Notes under the pieces: generated by a model | Told to the model about the DNA's origin: nothing | Databases searched by the model: none | Seen by the model: only the letters and a program-made list of their open reading frames with translations | DNA from: CADCTM01 sp049671305 | Lineage (GTDB): Bacteria; Cyanobacteriota; Cyanobacteriia; Cyanobacteriales; Coleofasciculaceae | Length of the DNA: 24,696 nucleotides | Assembly: GCA_049671305.1 (NCBI GenBank) | Contig: JBATUR010000050.1 | Location: 1 to 24,696, forward strand | Direction of reading: 5' to 3' | Position numbers and translations under genes: made by a program | In this document: one piece after another, positions 1-8,027 of the stretch | Layout: every line of letters begins with the position of its first letter | Position numbering within the stretch: position 1 is the first letter of the stretch

Positions 1-2
1 TA

Positions 3-272
3 ACAATATCTCGTGTTCCCAGAGCAAAGGGAAATGAGGCAGATATGGTTTATGTAGTCGGCTTTGATAATGTGGCAGCAAATGAAGCTGATGTGAGTCT
101 CAGAAATCAGCTATTTGTCGCTTTAACGAGGACACGAGGTTGGGTAAATCTCAGTGGTGTGGGTGAATACAAGATGTATGAAGAAATGCAGCGGGTAATT
201 GCGGCAGGAGATGAGTTTTCTTTTATTTATAAACGTCCGTTAAAACGAGATATTGGTGAGGGAGAGGATTAG
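3..272 (+). CDS. C-terminal fragment of a UvrD/Rep-like superfamily I DNA helicase (5' truncated by window edge)
   Basis: The frame is already open at base 3 and runs to a TAG stop, so the true start lies outside the window. The residues include a motif-V-like stretch (KGNEADMVYVVGFD) and a motif-VI-like stretch (QLFVALTRTRGW). This pairing is typical of the C-terminal RecA-like domain (UvrD_C) of superfamily I helicases, where motif VI carries the arginine finger that contacts ATP. After motif VI only about 45 charged residues remain, so the protein ends soon after the helicase core. The first ATG inside the frame (base 45) lies in motif V and is not the start. Whether this is a repair helicase or a defence- or plasmid-type helicase cannot be told from the fragment. 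The fold assignment is fairly secure; the specific role is unknown. Confidence 0.75.
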   Translation, partial: TISRVPRAKGNEADMVYVVGFDNVAANEADVSLRNQLFVALTRTRGWVNLSGVGEYKMYEEMQRVIAAGDEFSFIYKRPLKRDIGEGED

Positions 273-288
273 AATAACTAGGAAAGAG

Positions 289-325
289 GCGATGCTACAG
301 ATAGTCTATGTACATCGCTCTTTTA
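289..325 (+). terminator. Likely intrinsic terminator after the helicase gene
   Basis: GCGATG at 289-294 pairs with CATCGC at 313-318. The stem continues as TACA/TGTA after a one-base bulge and encloses a loop of about nine bases. A T-rich run (TCTTTTA) follows directly. It lies 17 bases after the helicase stop and before the response-regulator gene, as expected for a Rho-independent terminator. Confidence 0.6.
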
Positions 326-462
326 TTCAGCTAGTTATTATCTTACCTGACTAATCTGAGCTATAAATAGTAATGCCTAGATGAAATGACTTAACTATTG
401 CTGATGCTATGTTGTTCAACTTTTCTTTTTTGAAAAATCTAATTTAGTTAACCTTTAATCAA

Positions 463-825
463 ATGAAAAGAATTTTAGTAATTGAAGACGAAGGAATTAT
501 CCGCCTAAATCTGCTACAGATACTTAATGCTAATGGATATGAGGTAATTGGCGCTGAAAATGGTGCAGTTGGCTTACGTTTAGTTAGGGAATTTATTCCA
601 AATTTGATTATTTGTAATATTAAAATGCCCATACTAAATGGCTATGAAGTTTTTCGAGAGTTGCGTAGTGACCCTATTACAGCACAAATTCCCTTTATTT
701 TTCTGACGGCTGAATTGGAGATAGAAAAATTTTCACAAGATGAACAGCAAACTATTAAGTATCTTTGCAAACCATTCTTAACTAATGAATTGTTAGAACT
801 AGTATCTGAACTTGTTGATTTTTAA
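463..825 (+). CDS. Single-domain receiver (CheY-like) protein with Asn at the phospho-acceptor site
   Basis: The 120-residue protein is a complete receiver domain with no output domain. The acidic pair E8/D9 (VIEDE), T82 (FLTAE) and K103 (CKPF) match the metal-binding, switch Thr and Lys positions of CheY-like proteins. The phospho-acceptor position, in the stretch LIICNIKMP, is N52 (codon AAT at 616-618) where active receivers have Asp. The protein therefore probably cannot be phosphorylated in the usual way. It may act as a constitutive or protein-interaction-controlled module, like other atypical receivers. It stands alone between a terminator and a long spacer. The large hybrid kinase 1 kb downstream is the nearest signalling gene, but no link is shown. 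No clear Shine-Dalgarno sequence precedes the ATG. The fold is very likely; loss of phosphorylation is inferred. Confidence 0.85.
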   Translation: MKRILVIEDEGIIRLNLLQILNANGYEVIGAENGAVGLRLVREFIPNLIICNIKMPILNGYEVFRELRSDPITAQIPFIFLTAELEIEKFSQDEQQTIKYLCKPFLTNELLELVSELVDF

Positions 826-972
826 TCTGCTTAATTTATTGAGAGTAAAGTTTTTAAAAATACTCTTTTTTGCCGAGATATTTCTAAAATGTTGCACTTA
901 ATAAGAAACAAGATTTGGAGAAAATACATAGAATTTCTTTGTTTTCATTAGCAGTTGATAATTAAATATAAG

Positions 973-1010
973 ACAAAATAAAGGAGCAAAACTTTGTTCC
1001 TTTATTTTGT
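973..1010. terminator. Long near-perfect palindrome, possible terminator
   Basis: The left arm ACAAAATAAAGGAGCAAA (973-990) can pair with TTTGTTCCTTTATTTTGT (993-1010) across its full length with one G-U pair, leaving almost no loop. The 3' arm is T-rich, and the structure lies about 150 bases past the receiver gene's stop, so it could end that transcript. Being symmetric, it could work in either direction or be a small repeat element. Confidence 0.45.
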
Positions 1011-1059
1011 GATAGAATAATTTAAAATTGCCATAAGTCCTTTAAAAATAAACCCGCCC

Positions 1060-1119
1060 TTGCCGATTTTAGATGGCAGCCGAAATCTTGCCTAGCTTCA
1101 AAAAAAGCTTAATCGGCAA
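1060..1119. repeat. Inverted repeat with 9-bp arms in the long spacer
   Basis: TTGCCGATT (1060-1068) is repeated inverted as AATCGGCAA (1111-1119). Just inside the right arm a smaller hairpin is possible (AGCTT, an A-run, then AAGCTT). It could be a structured RNA, a transcription signal or the remnant of a small mobile repeat. No coding sequence is seen around it. Confidence 0.4.
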
Positions 1120-1243
1120 ACTGTTAGACAATTTCATAACAATTAAAATTCAATATGGCAACGTTGTTTATACAGATTAAACTATAGATATTTTCTCTCA
1201 TAATTTAATTAATTATCCAATTCTTATAGCTCTACCAAGTAAA

Positions 1244-1296
1244 AATTGCTATAGCAAAGTGTTAGGGTTATATTTTATTTGTGCACTATAGCAATT
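1244..1296. repeat. Inverted repeat with perfect 11-bp ends (MITE-like)
   Basis: AATTGCTATAG (1244-1254) is repeated exactly inverted as CTATAGCAATT (1286-1296), with 31 bases between. Short non-coding units with exact ends like this resemble miniature inverted-repeat elements, but no target-site duplication is evident and only one copy is in the window. Confidence 0.4.
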
Positions 1297-1513
1297 GGCT
1301 AGTACAATTTATCAGTTACCGTAAACCCAGTAGGGGCATGATAGTAATTGCTTAGATCATTCCCCTAACGACTGAATGCAATATTTTATAGCATTAAAAA
1401 TTTTGGACTAAACAAAAATGCAAAAAACGCAACTAACCGATGTCTTTATTTGTCTACATACCCAATGTTTAGACAACTAAAACAGTCGCAGAAACTGGCA
1501 ATAATGATTTAGT

Positions 1514-1671
1514 CGCTTAGGCGATAGCGTACAGCCCTTTGGGAACCTGAAAACAGCGTTAGCGAAGCGGGGCGCTTTTGGCGCACAGCGGAACGTAGTT
1601 CAGCGCTGACTTCGGCGTGAGATCAGTCCTTCGACAGGTCTTACCCTGAGTTTACCGAAGGGCTCAGGAAC
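1514..1671. repeat. Interspersed-repeat-like intergenic sequence with hairpins
   Basis: This GC-richer patch stands out in an AT-rich spacer. It contains short iterated words (GCGATAGCG, GCGTTAGCGAAGC, GGGGCGCTTTTGGCGC) like the repeats commonly scattered through cyanobacterial intergenic DNA. At 1628-1661, CCTTCG pairs with CGAAGG. Overlapping this, CCTGAG (1645-1650) pairs with CTCAGG (1663-1668), so two alternative hairpins are possible. No open reading frame is supported. The rest of 826-1836 is AT-rich and shows only the other inverted repeats listed here. The upstream signals of the kinase gene must lie in its last part, but none can be named with confidence. Confidence 0.5.
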
Positions 1672-1836
1672 ACGAACGCTGCTTTTCAGATCACATTTTT
1701 CTCTGCCAAGTTTTAACTCAAAGTAAACTAAACTTCTTGATTTTTTTAAGATAGACTTCCTGACACATAAGACAACAATGGGTTATAACCGAAATAGGGT
1801 TGGTATCACCTACAGTACGCACCTTACGAAACTATT

Positions 1837-4800
1837 ATGCAGCCTGAATCTGGTTCGCTCATTTTACCTGCCCTAGAGCATTTAATTAACTTCCATCCCC
1901 TAACGGTTGAGCCTGACACGATATTAGCCGATATTATTACTTTCATGATTCAAGAACAAAACAATTGTTCTTTGTCTACTTATCAATTAGCCCAACCAGC
2001 GAAATACTCTACAGAAATTCAAACATTTAGTGAAAATACTAATAATAGCTGTATCCTAATAACAAGTTCTGGGGAATTATTAGGTATATTAACACAACAA
2101 GATATCCTTGAGATTATCACTTCCGAAATTAATCTCAAGGAAACAAAAATTGGCGATATCATGACGAAATCACCAATCACTCTGACTTTATCTGATACCT
2201 GTAACATCTTCACCGTATTAGCCCTTTTTAGGCAACATCAAATTCATCATTTACCAGTTTTACAGGAAAAGAAACTGCTCGGTATTATTACATCTGACAG
2301 CATTTGTAGAGGACTACCAACCCTCAAGTTTTTACAGTTGCAAAGTGTAACAGAAGTGCCGACTAAAACGGTTATTCAAGCACCTTGTACAACATCAATT
2401 TTGAGCCTTGCTCGCTTGATGGCAACTCATCAGGTGAGTTATATCTTACTAACAGAAAGTGAAGAAATTACAGAAAATATAGCTTCTTTTCCAACAAAAA
2501 TTATTACAAAAAACGACATAATTTGGCTGGTGCAGTTGTCTTTATTAGGACTTGATTTGTCCAAAACTCCAGCAAAATTAGTGAATAAGACTCCATTAGC
2601 TTACTTGTCTTCAGAACAATCTTTATGGCAAGCAAATCAGCAGTTATTAGCTCAAAATAGGCAACAATTGCTGATTTATGAACCGAATAATCCCAAGTTT
2701 GGAGTAATTAGCCAAACCGATATATTACAAGCCTTAGATCCAATACAAATGCTTGGCTTTATTGAAAAATTATCAACAACTGAACAAACAGCAGCAACCA
2801 AAGAAGTCAGCTCAATAGAACCTAGCCAAACGCAGCTCATCACCTCTTTACAAGCAGCAAAAAAGCGACTGGAATTAGTAACAAATGCTTCTAAAGATGG
2901 CTTTTGGGATTGGGATTTAGTCACCGGAGATGTTTACTATTCGGCTCGTTGGAAGGAGATGATCGGCTACCTTGACTATGAATTACCTAACAAATTAATT
3001 TCTTGGGAAACAGTCATCTTTGAAGAAGACAGACTTGCTGCTCTAAAACTAATTGAAGATGATAATTGCGGCAAAGCATCTGGTTTTATGACGACGCAAA
3101 GATTCCATCATAAAGATGGCTCAACTGTTTATATTCTTTCACGAGCTACGCATATTAAAGATGCCAACGGTAAAGTTGTAAGAATGGTGGGAGCCCATAC
3201 CGATATCACCGAATTAGTTAATGCTCAAGTAGCCTTACAACAACGCGAAGAGCAAATGCGGGCGATGCTAAATGCCATACCAGACTTGATGTTTCGGCAG
3301 CGAGTTGACGGAACTTATTTAGATTTTAAAGTAACAGAATCAGATTTAATTGCACACGGTGAGCAATTAATTGATATAAACTTACAAAATTTGCCAATAC
3401 CAAAGGCGACAAAACATCATCAGCTACTACAAATAGCTATTGAAACTGGAGAATTACAAACTTATGAATATAACTCAAAAAACCCTGATGGATTGCATCG
3501 TTACGAGGCGCGTATTGTTAAGAGTGGCGAGGATGAAGCTGTCTGTATTATTCGTGACATTACTGAACGAAAAATTGCCGAAGATAGACTTAGGCAGCAG
3601 GGAGAGCGAGAGCAATTAATTCAAGCAATTGCTTTAAAAATTCGCCAATCTTTAAAATTAGAAGAAACTCTCAATACTACAGTTACAGAAGTGCGGCAGT
3701 TTCTGCAAACTGATAGAGTATTAATTTACCGTTTTAACCCAGACTGGAGTGGCGTTGTGGCGGTAGAGTCGGTGGCACCTGAATGGACGGCAGTTTTGGG
3801 AACAACAATTTATGACCCATGTTTTGGCAGAGATTATACAGAACTTTATCAAAGAGGTCGAATTGGTGTTGTTGAAAATATCCATACGGCAGGTTTGAAA
3901 CAATGTTATCTAGATTTTTTGGCACAATTACAAGTCGTAGCAAGCTTAACCGTGCCGATATTGCAAGGACAAAAACTCTGGGGATTATTAATTGCCCATC
4001 ACTGTCAAGAATCACGTGTTTGGCAGCCTATAGAAACAGAGTTGTTGCAGCAGTTGGCAACTCAAGTCGCGATCGCAGTTCAGCAATCAGAATTATATCA
4101 GCAGCTATCAGCAGAACTCGCCGAACGTAAGCGGGCAGAAGAAGGATTAAGAACTAGTCAGACGGCATTACAACAACAAGTAAGTCGGGCAATATTACTC
4201 AAACAAATTACTCAAGAAATTCGCCAAAGTCTCGATACAAAACAAATTTTTCAGACCACAGCAACTCAAATTGGTCAAGCATTTCGAGTCAATCGTTGCG
4301 TTATTCACACCTACATTGCTGCACCAACTCGACAAATTCCCTTAGTAGCTGAATACCTAGAAACAGGTCATAAATCAGTCTTAGAAGTAGACATTCCTGT
4401 AATAGGCAACCCTCATGCTGAAAAAGTTTTGGCTCAAGATGCCGCAGTTGCCTCTGCCAATGTTACAACTGAACCTCTACTGCAAGCTGCGCTACCAATT
4501 TGCCATAAAATTGGTGTCAAATCAATGTTAGTAATTCGCACCTCCTATCAAGGAGAACCTAATGGTGTGATTGGTTTACATCAGTGTGACTCGTTACGTT
4601 TTTGGAGTGATGATGAAATTGAACTTTTAGAAGCAGTCGCAGCTCAAGTAGGAATTGCGATCGCCCAAGCACGTCTTTTAGAGCAAGAAAAGCGCCAACA
4701 TCAGCAACTGCAAGATCAAAATCTTGCCCTCGAAAAAGCCAAACAATCAGCAGAAGCTGCCAACCGTGCCAAAAGTGAATTCCTCGCCACCATGAGTCAT

Positions 4801-6792
4801 GAAATCCGCACTCCGATGAATGCGGTAATTGGCATGACCGGATTATTACTTGATACCGAGTTGAAATCTCAACAAATCAACTTCGTCGAAACTATCCGTA
4901 ATAGTGGCGAAGCCTTACTAACAATTATTAACGACATTCTTGACTTCTCAAAAATCGAATCAGGCAAACTAGAACTCGAAGAACAACCCTTCCAACTACG
5001 CACCTGTATAGAAGAATCCATCGACCTGCTAGCAGCCAGAGCCGCCGAAAAAAGACTAGAGTTAGTTTACCAAATTGACCCGCAAACGCCACGCATCATT
5101 GCCGGGGACGTAACGCGCTTGCGCCAGATTATTGTCAATCTCCTCAGTAATGCCGTCAAGTTTACCGCTACGGGCGAAGTCACAGTTTCCGTAACTTCCC
5201 AGGGAATTGGTGGCAGCGCCTGGGAAGTTGAGGCGATCGCTTCTCAACCCACCTTACACCCCTGCTACGAAATCCAATTTGCCGTTAAGGATACAGGTAT
5301 TGGTATCCCTACAGACCGTTTAGATAGGCTATTTAAAGCCTTTAGCCAGGTAGATTCTTCAACTACTCGTAATTATGGCGGCACCGGTTTAGGCTTAGTA
5401 ATTTCTCAGCGCTTGTGCGAAATGATGGGCGGCAAAATGTGGGTAGAAAGTGAAGTCGGCGTTGGCTCAACATTTTACTTTACAGTGATTGCCCATGCCG
5501 TTTACAGCGCTTCCTTGACTAATTTGGATGTTCGGCAACCCCAGCTTGCTGGCAAACGCTTGCTGATTGTCGATGATAATGCCACTTATTGCCAAATTTT
5601 GAGCTTACAAGGGCAGTCTTGGGGAATGCAGACTCAACAAGCCTCGTCGGGGGCGGAGGTTTTGCAGTTGTTGCGTCAGGGAAAGCAGTTTGATTTGGCA
5701 ATTCTGGATATGCTAATGCCCCAGATGGATGGACTGACTTTAGCAACAGAAATACGCCGCTTGGAGAATGGTAAAAATTTGCCGTTGGTGATGCTGACTT
5801 CTTTGGATAAGCCGGATAGTGCTCAAATTATGCAGGCTAATTTTGCCGCTTTTTTAAATAAGCCGATTAAACAGTCTCAGCTTTATGATGTTCTAAATCA
5901 GGTTTTGGTAGGGCAACCAATTCCAGTCCGCCAGAGTGATGCAACTGCTGTGGGAATTGACTCGCAGTTAGCGCAATGCTTGCCACTGCGAATTTTGATG
6001 GCAGAAGATAATGTGGTTAACCAACAGGTGGGATTGCATTTGTTGCAACGTTTGGGATATCGGGCAGATGTGGCGGGTAATGGTTTGGAAGTCCTAGAAG
6101 CGCTACGTCGTCAGTCTTATGATTTGGTGTTGATGGATGTGCAGATGCCGGAGATGGATGGTTTAATTGCCACAAGTCGTATCTGTCAAGAATGGTCAGT
6201 TTTGGAACGTCCTCGCATTATCGCGATGACGGCAAATGCCATGCAGGGCGACAGGGAGATGTGCCTAGAAGCGGGCATGGATGATTATATTAGTAAGCCA
6301 ATTCGAGTTGAGGAACTAACTCGTGCTTTGAGTAAGTGTCAGCCAGTGCCGGAGTCTCCGCAGCCTGCCGTGCTTGACTTTGAGGTTTTTCAACTATTAC
6401 GAGAAATGGTAAATCACGACCAGGTTTTAGCTAAGGTGATTGAGAGTTATTTGGAGGATAGCCCAACTTTGATTAGGGCAATGCAGTTGGGTTTGGCGTC
6501 GCCGAATGGCATATCTAGCCAAGAGAGGATGATTGAATTGCAGAGGGCGGCTCATAGTCTTAAGTCAAGTAGTGCAACTTTAGGTGCGATCGCTTTGTCT
6601 CAACTTTGCAAGGAGTTGGAAGCACTCAGTTGTCAGATTATTAACAGCAAAGATCGCGCTTCCACGGTAGAAATCCCCTCACTCGTGTTGCAAATTGAAA
6701 CAGAATATGAAAAAGTCAAACAAGCAGTTTTGGCTCAACTTCAGCAGTTGCATTTGCTCTCAAACGAACAGGCAATTAGCGAAACCAACTAA
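1837..6792 (+). CDS. Hybrid sensor histidine kinase: CBS x4, PAS x2, GAF x2 (first cyanobacteriochrome-like), HisKA, HATPase, REC x2, Hpt
   Basis: This 1651-residue protein has no clear membrane segment, so it is probably a cytosolic multi-input phosphorelay kinase. In order: two CBS pairs (about 12-160 and 165-310), which bind adenine nucleotides in many proteins; PAS/PAC (about 342-465); a second PAS (about 471-590); GAF1 (about 591-755); GAF2 (about 788-950); a coiled coil; HisKA with phospho-His H988 (MSHEIRTP); and HATPase with N box (about 1100), DTGIGIP and GGTGLGL. Then come receiver 1 (acceptor D1291), receiver 2 (D1434) and an Hpt domain (H1573 in HSLKS). All phosphorelay residues are intact. 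GAF1 has DPCF (660-663) and a second Cys, C690, 28 residues after C662. This pattern is seen in DXCF cyanobacteriochromes, so a bilin is possible. No output domain is present. The start is the first ATG of the frame; no strong ribosome-binding site is visible. Confidence 0.93.
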   Translation: MQPESGSLILPALEHLINFHPLTVEPDTILADIITFMIQEQNNCSLSTYQLAQPAKYSTEIQTFSENTNNSCILITSSGELLGILTQQDILEIITSEINLKETKIGDIMTKSPITLTLSDTCNIFTVLALFRQHQIHHLPVLQEKKLLGIITSDSICRGLPTLKFLQLQSVTEVPTKTVIQAPCTTSILSLARLMATHQVSYILLTESEEITENIASFPTKIITKNDIIWLVQLSLLGLDLSKTPAKLVNKTPLAYLSSEQSLWQANQQLLAQNRQQLLIYEPNNPKFGVISQTDILQALDPIQMLGFIEKLSTTEQTAATKEVSSIEPSQTQLITSLQAAKKRLELVTNASKDGFWDWDLVTGDVYYSARWKEMIGYLDYELPNKLISWETVIFEEDRLAALKLIEDDNCGKASGFMTTQRFHHKDGSTVYILSRATHIKDANGKVVRMVGAHTDITELVNAQVALQQREEQMRAMLNAIPDLMFRQRVDGTYLDFKVTESDLIAHGEQLIDINLQNLPIPKATKHHQLLQIAIETGELQTYEYNSKNPDGLHRYEARIVKSGEDEAVCIIRDITERKIAEDRLRQQGEREQLIQAIALKIRQSLKLEETLNTTVTEVRQFLQTDRVLIYRFNPDWSGVVAVESVAPEWTAVLGTTIYDPCFGRDYTELYQRGRIGVVENIHTAGLKQCYLDFLAQLQVVASLTVPILQGQKLWGLLIAHHCQESRVWQPIETELLQQLATQVAIAVQQSELYQQLSAELAERKRAEEGLRTSQTALQQQVSRAILLKQITQEIRQSLDTKQIFQTTATQIGQAFRVNRCVIHTYIAAPTRQIPLVAEYLETGHKSVLEVDIPVIGNPHAEKVLAQDAAVASANVTTEPLLQAALPICHKIGVKSMLVIRTSYQGEPNGVIGLHQCDSLRFWSDDEIELLEAVAAQVGIAIAQARLLEQEKRQHQQLQDQNLALEKAKQSAEAANRAKSEFLATMSHEIRTPMNAVIGMTGLLLDTELKSQQINFVETIRNSGEALLTIINDILDFSKIESGKLELEEQPFQLRTCIEESIDLLAARAAEKRLELVYQIDPQTPRIIAGDVTRLRQIIVNLLSNAVKFTATGEVTVSVTSQGIGGSAWEVEAIASQPTLHPCYEIQFAVKDTGIGIPTDRLDRLFKAFSQVDSSTTRNYGGTGLGLVISQRLCEMMGGKMWVESEVGVGSTFYFTVIAHAVYSASLTNLDVRQPQLAGKRLLIVDDNATYCQILSLQGQSWGMQTQQASSGAEVLQLLRQGKQFDLAILDMLMPQMDGLTLATEIRRLENGKNLPLVMLTSLDKPDSAQIMQANFAAFLNKPIKQSQLYDVLNQVLVGQPIPVRQSDATAVGIDSQLAQCLPLRILMAEDNVVNQQVGLHLLQRLGYRADVAGNGLEVLEALRRQSYDLVLMDVQMPEMDGLIATSRICQEWSVLERPRIIAMTANAMQGDREMCLEAGMDDYISKPIRVEELTRALSKCQPVPESPQPAVLDFEVFQLLREMVNHDQVLAKVIESYLEDSPTLIRAMQLGLASPNGISSQERMIELQRAAHSLKSSSATLGAIALSQLCKELEALSCQIINSKDRASTVEIPSLVLQIETEYEKVKQAVLAQLQQLHLLSNEQAISETN

Positions 6793-7555
6793 AAATGAGA
6801 AAGGCAACCAATGTTACTGTCAAAACACTACAAAATCCAAACAAAGCAATACTTATCCAGCTAAAGCCTAAAGCAAAGATCGTATTCAAAATCAAGCCAC
6901 CACCACCACCCACAACTATTCCTAAGACTAAACCAGCAGTAATTGCCAGTCCAATACGCTTTCTGTTTTTTTCAGCTTTTTGTGTAGAGATTCTTGCTTT
7001 TTTTTGCTTTTCAAAACGTATATTATCTAGATGTTCTTGCTTGAGTAAATCTTGCTCGGCTTTTTGTCTTTCTGGCGTATAACAAATTTTGTGAGCATAA
7101 ATAGTTTCAGTAATCCAACCATCTAAAAACGGGCGACTTTCTTCTTTCAGGGCTACTTCTAAATTAGTATTTAAACGGAAATTACAATAATAGCAAAAAG
7201 CTAAAACTGGATCTGATAAATTTGTCGCAAAATTTTGTCCACAGTTTTGACAACTTACCGCACTTGCTGTTTCAAATTCTATAGCAACTCGACAAACTGG
7301 GCAACTAGTGCGTCCTCTACCTATTCTAATTTGACTAACTTGCTGATAACAAGACTCATGAAAAAACTTAACTTCAATTCTATTTTCGGCACCGCCATAT
7401 TCTTTTTGCTCTTTTTTTGCTTGCGATCTTTTTAAATTTTGACAACAAACAACACATTTAACACCAATTGGATAATTACTGCCACAATGTGGACATCTCG
7501 GAGCTTGAGAACTTACGGTTTTGCCACATTCAAAACAACTGACAAGAATAGCCAT
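6776..7555 (-). CDS. Zinc-ribbon protein with two C-terminal membrane segments
   Basis: The 259-residue protein opens with a zinc-ribbon pair (CFEC then CPHC), followed by CVVC, CPVC, CQNC and CYYC, giving several likely structural zinc sites in the first 130 residues. A charged, Lys-rich helix follows. Near the C-terminus are two hydrophobic stretches: the first Gly-rich (AGLVLGIVVGGGGGLIL), the second leading to the final FSWFR. The zinc domains would face the cytoplasm, anchored by the C-terminal hairpin. No enzymatic motif is seen and the function is unknown. It is the last gene of a minus-strand run that includes two FHA proteins. Its 3' end overlaps the 3' end of the kinase gene by 17 bases, so the two convergent transcripts collide. 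The gene is likely real; its role is unassigned. Confidence 0.75.
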   Translation of the reverse strand: MAILVSCFECGKTVSSQAPRCPHCGSNYPIGVKCVVCCQNLKRSQAKKEQKEYGGAENRIEVKFFHESCYQQVSQIRIGRGRTSCPVCRVAIEFETASAVSCQNCGQNFATNLSDPVLAFCYYCNFRLNTNLEVALKEESRPFLDGWITETIYAHKICYTPERQKAEQDLLKQEHLDNIRFEKQKKARISTQKAEKNRKRIGLAITAGLVLGIVVGGGGGLILNTIFALGFSWISIALFGFCSVLTVTLVAFLIFSWFR

Positions 7556-7591
7556 AATTGCTTCCTAATTTAGCTAAAAAATATTGACTAC

Positions 7592-8014
7592 TTAGAATAT
7601 CTGTCCGCCTCGAAAACGCCACAAAGGAAATAAAATTCGCATTATTGTTTGCGAGGCAATATAAACGCTTAACCAAACTAAACTGTAATGTAAGGAAAAC
7701 CAAAATAAATTTAATTTTGGCAAGCCAGGTAAACCGAATAAGTTGACACAAACGACTAAAAAAATCGCCTCCCAAATTCCCGCCAGCAATTGCAAAACAC
7801 CGGGCCAGTCTCGATCCCAGCGGAATTTTTGCAGGTAATTATAAACAAGATCCCAAACACAGCCAAATAAGGCTATATATGCCAAAACTAAAAAATATCC
7901 AGTACCAAAATCCGGTTCAATAATACCTAAATAAAATGGTAATGTAATTAATGAGCCGACAAAAAACAGTAAAAATAAACGAGTTTGCCAACGACCAAAT
8001 AAAGTAGGAGTCAT
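7592..8014 (-). CDS. Small integral membrane protein, function unknown
   Basis: The 140-residue protein is mostly hydrophobic and shows about four membrane segments: FLLFFVGSLITLPFYL, a second around YFLVLAYIALFGCVWDLVY, a third around IFLVVCVNLFGL, and a fourth near FSLHYSLVWLSVYIA. Short charged loops such as KFRWDRDWPG separate them. No known catalytic or transport motif is visible. It lies 13 bases downstream of the FHA-flavoprotein stop and 36 bases upstream of the zinc-ribbon membrane protein, so it is probably co-transcribed with both. It could serve as a membrane partner for the soluble FHA proteins, but that rests on position only. Confidence 0.7.
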   Translation of the reverse strand: MTPTLFGRWQTRLFLLFFVGSLITLPFYLGIIEPDFGTGYFLVLAYIALFGCVWDLVYNYLQKFRWDRDWPGVLQLLAGIWEAIFLVVCVNLFGLPGLPKLNLFWFSLHYSLVWLSVYIASQTIMRILFPLWRFRGGQIF

Positions 8015-8027
8015 ATTTTAATTAAAA

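Noticed and set aside
826..1836. CRISPR array in the long spacer
   Set aside because: The repeats there are single inverted repeats of different sequence; no direct repeat of about 35 bases with regular spacers is seen here or anywhere else in the window.
6795..7082. 95-residue plus-strand frame after the kinase gene
   Set aside because: It is antisense to the membrane-anchor part of the zinc-ribbon protein; its Pro and Lys runs mirror the Gly and Phe codons of that gene.
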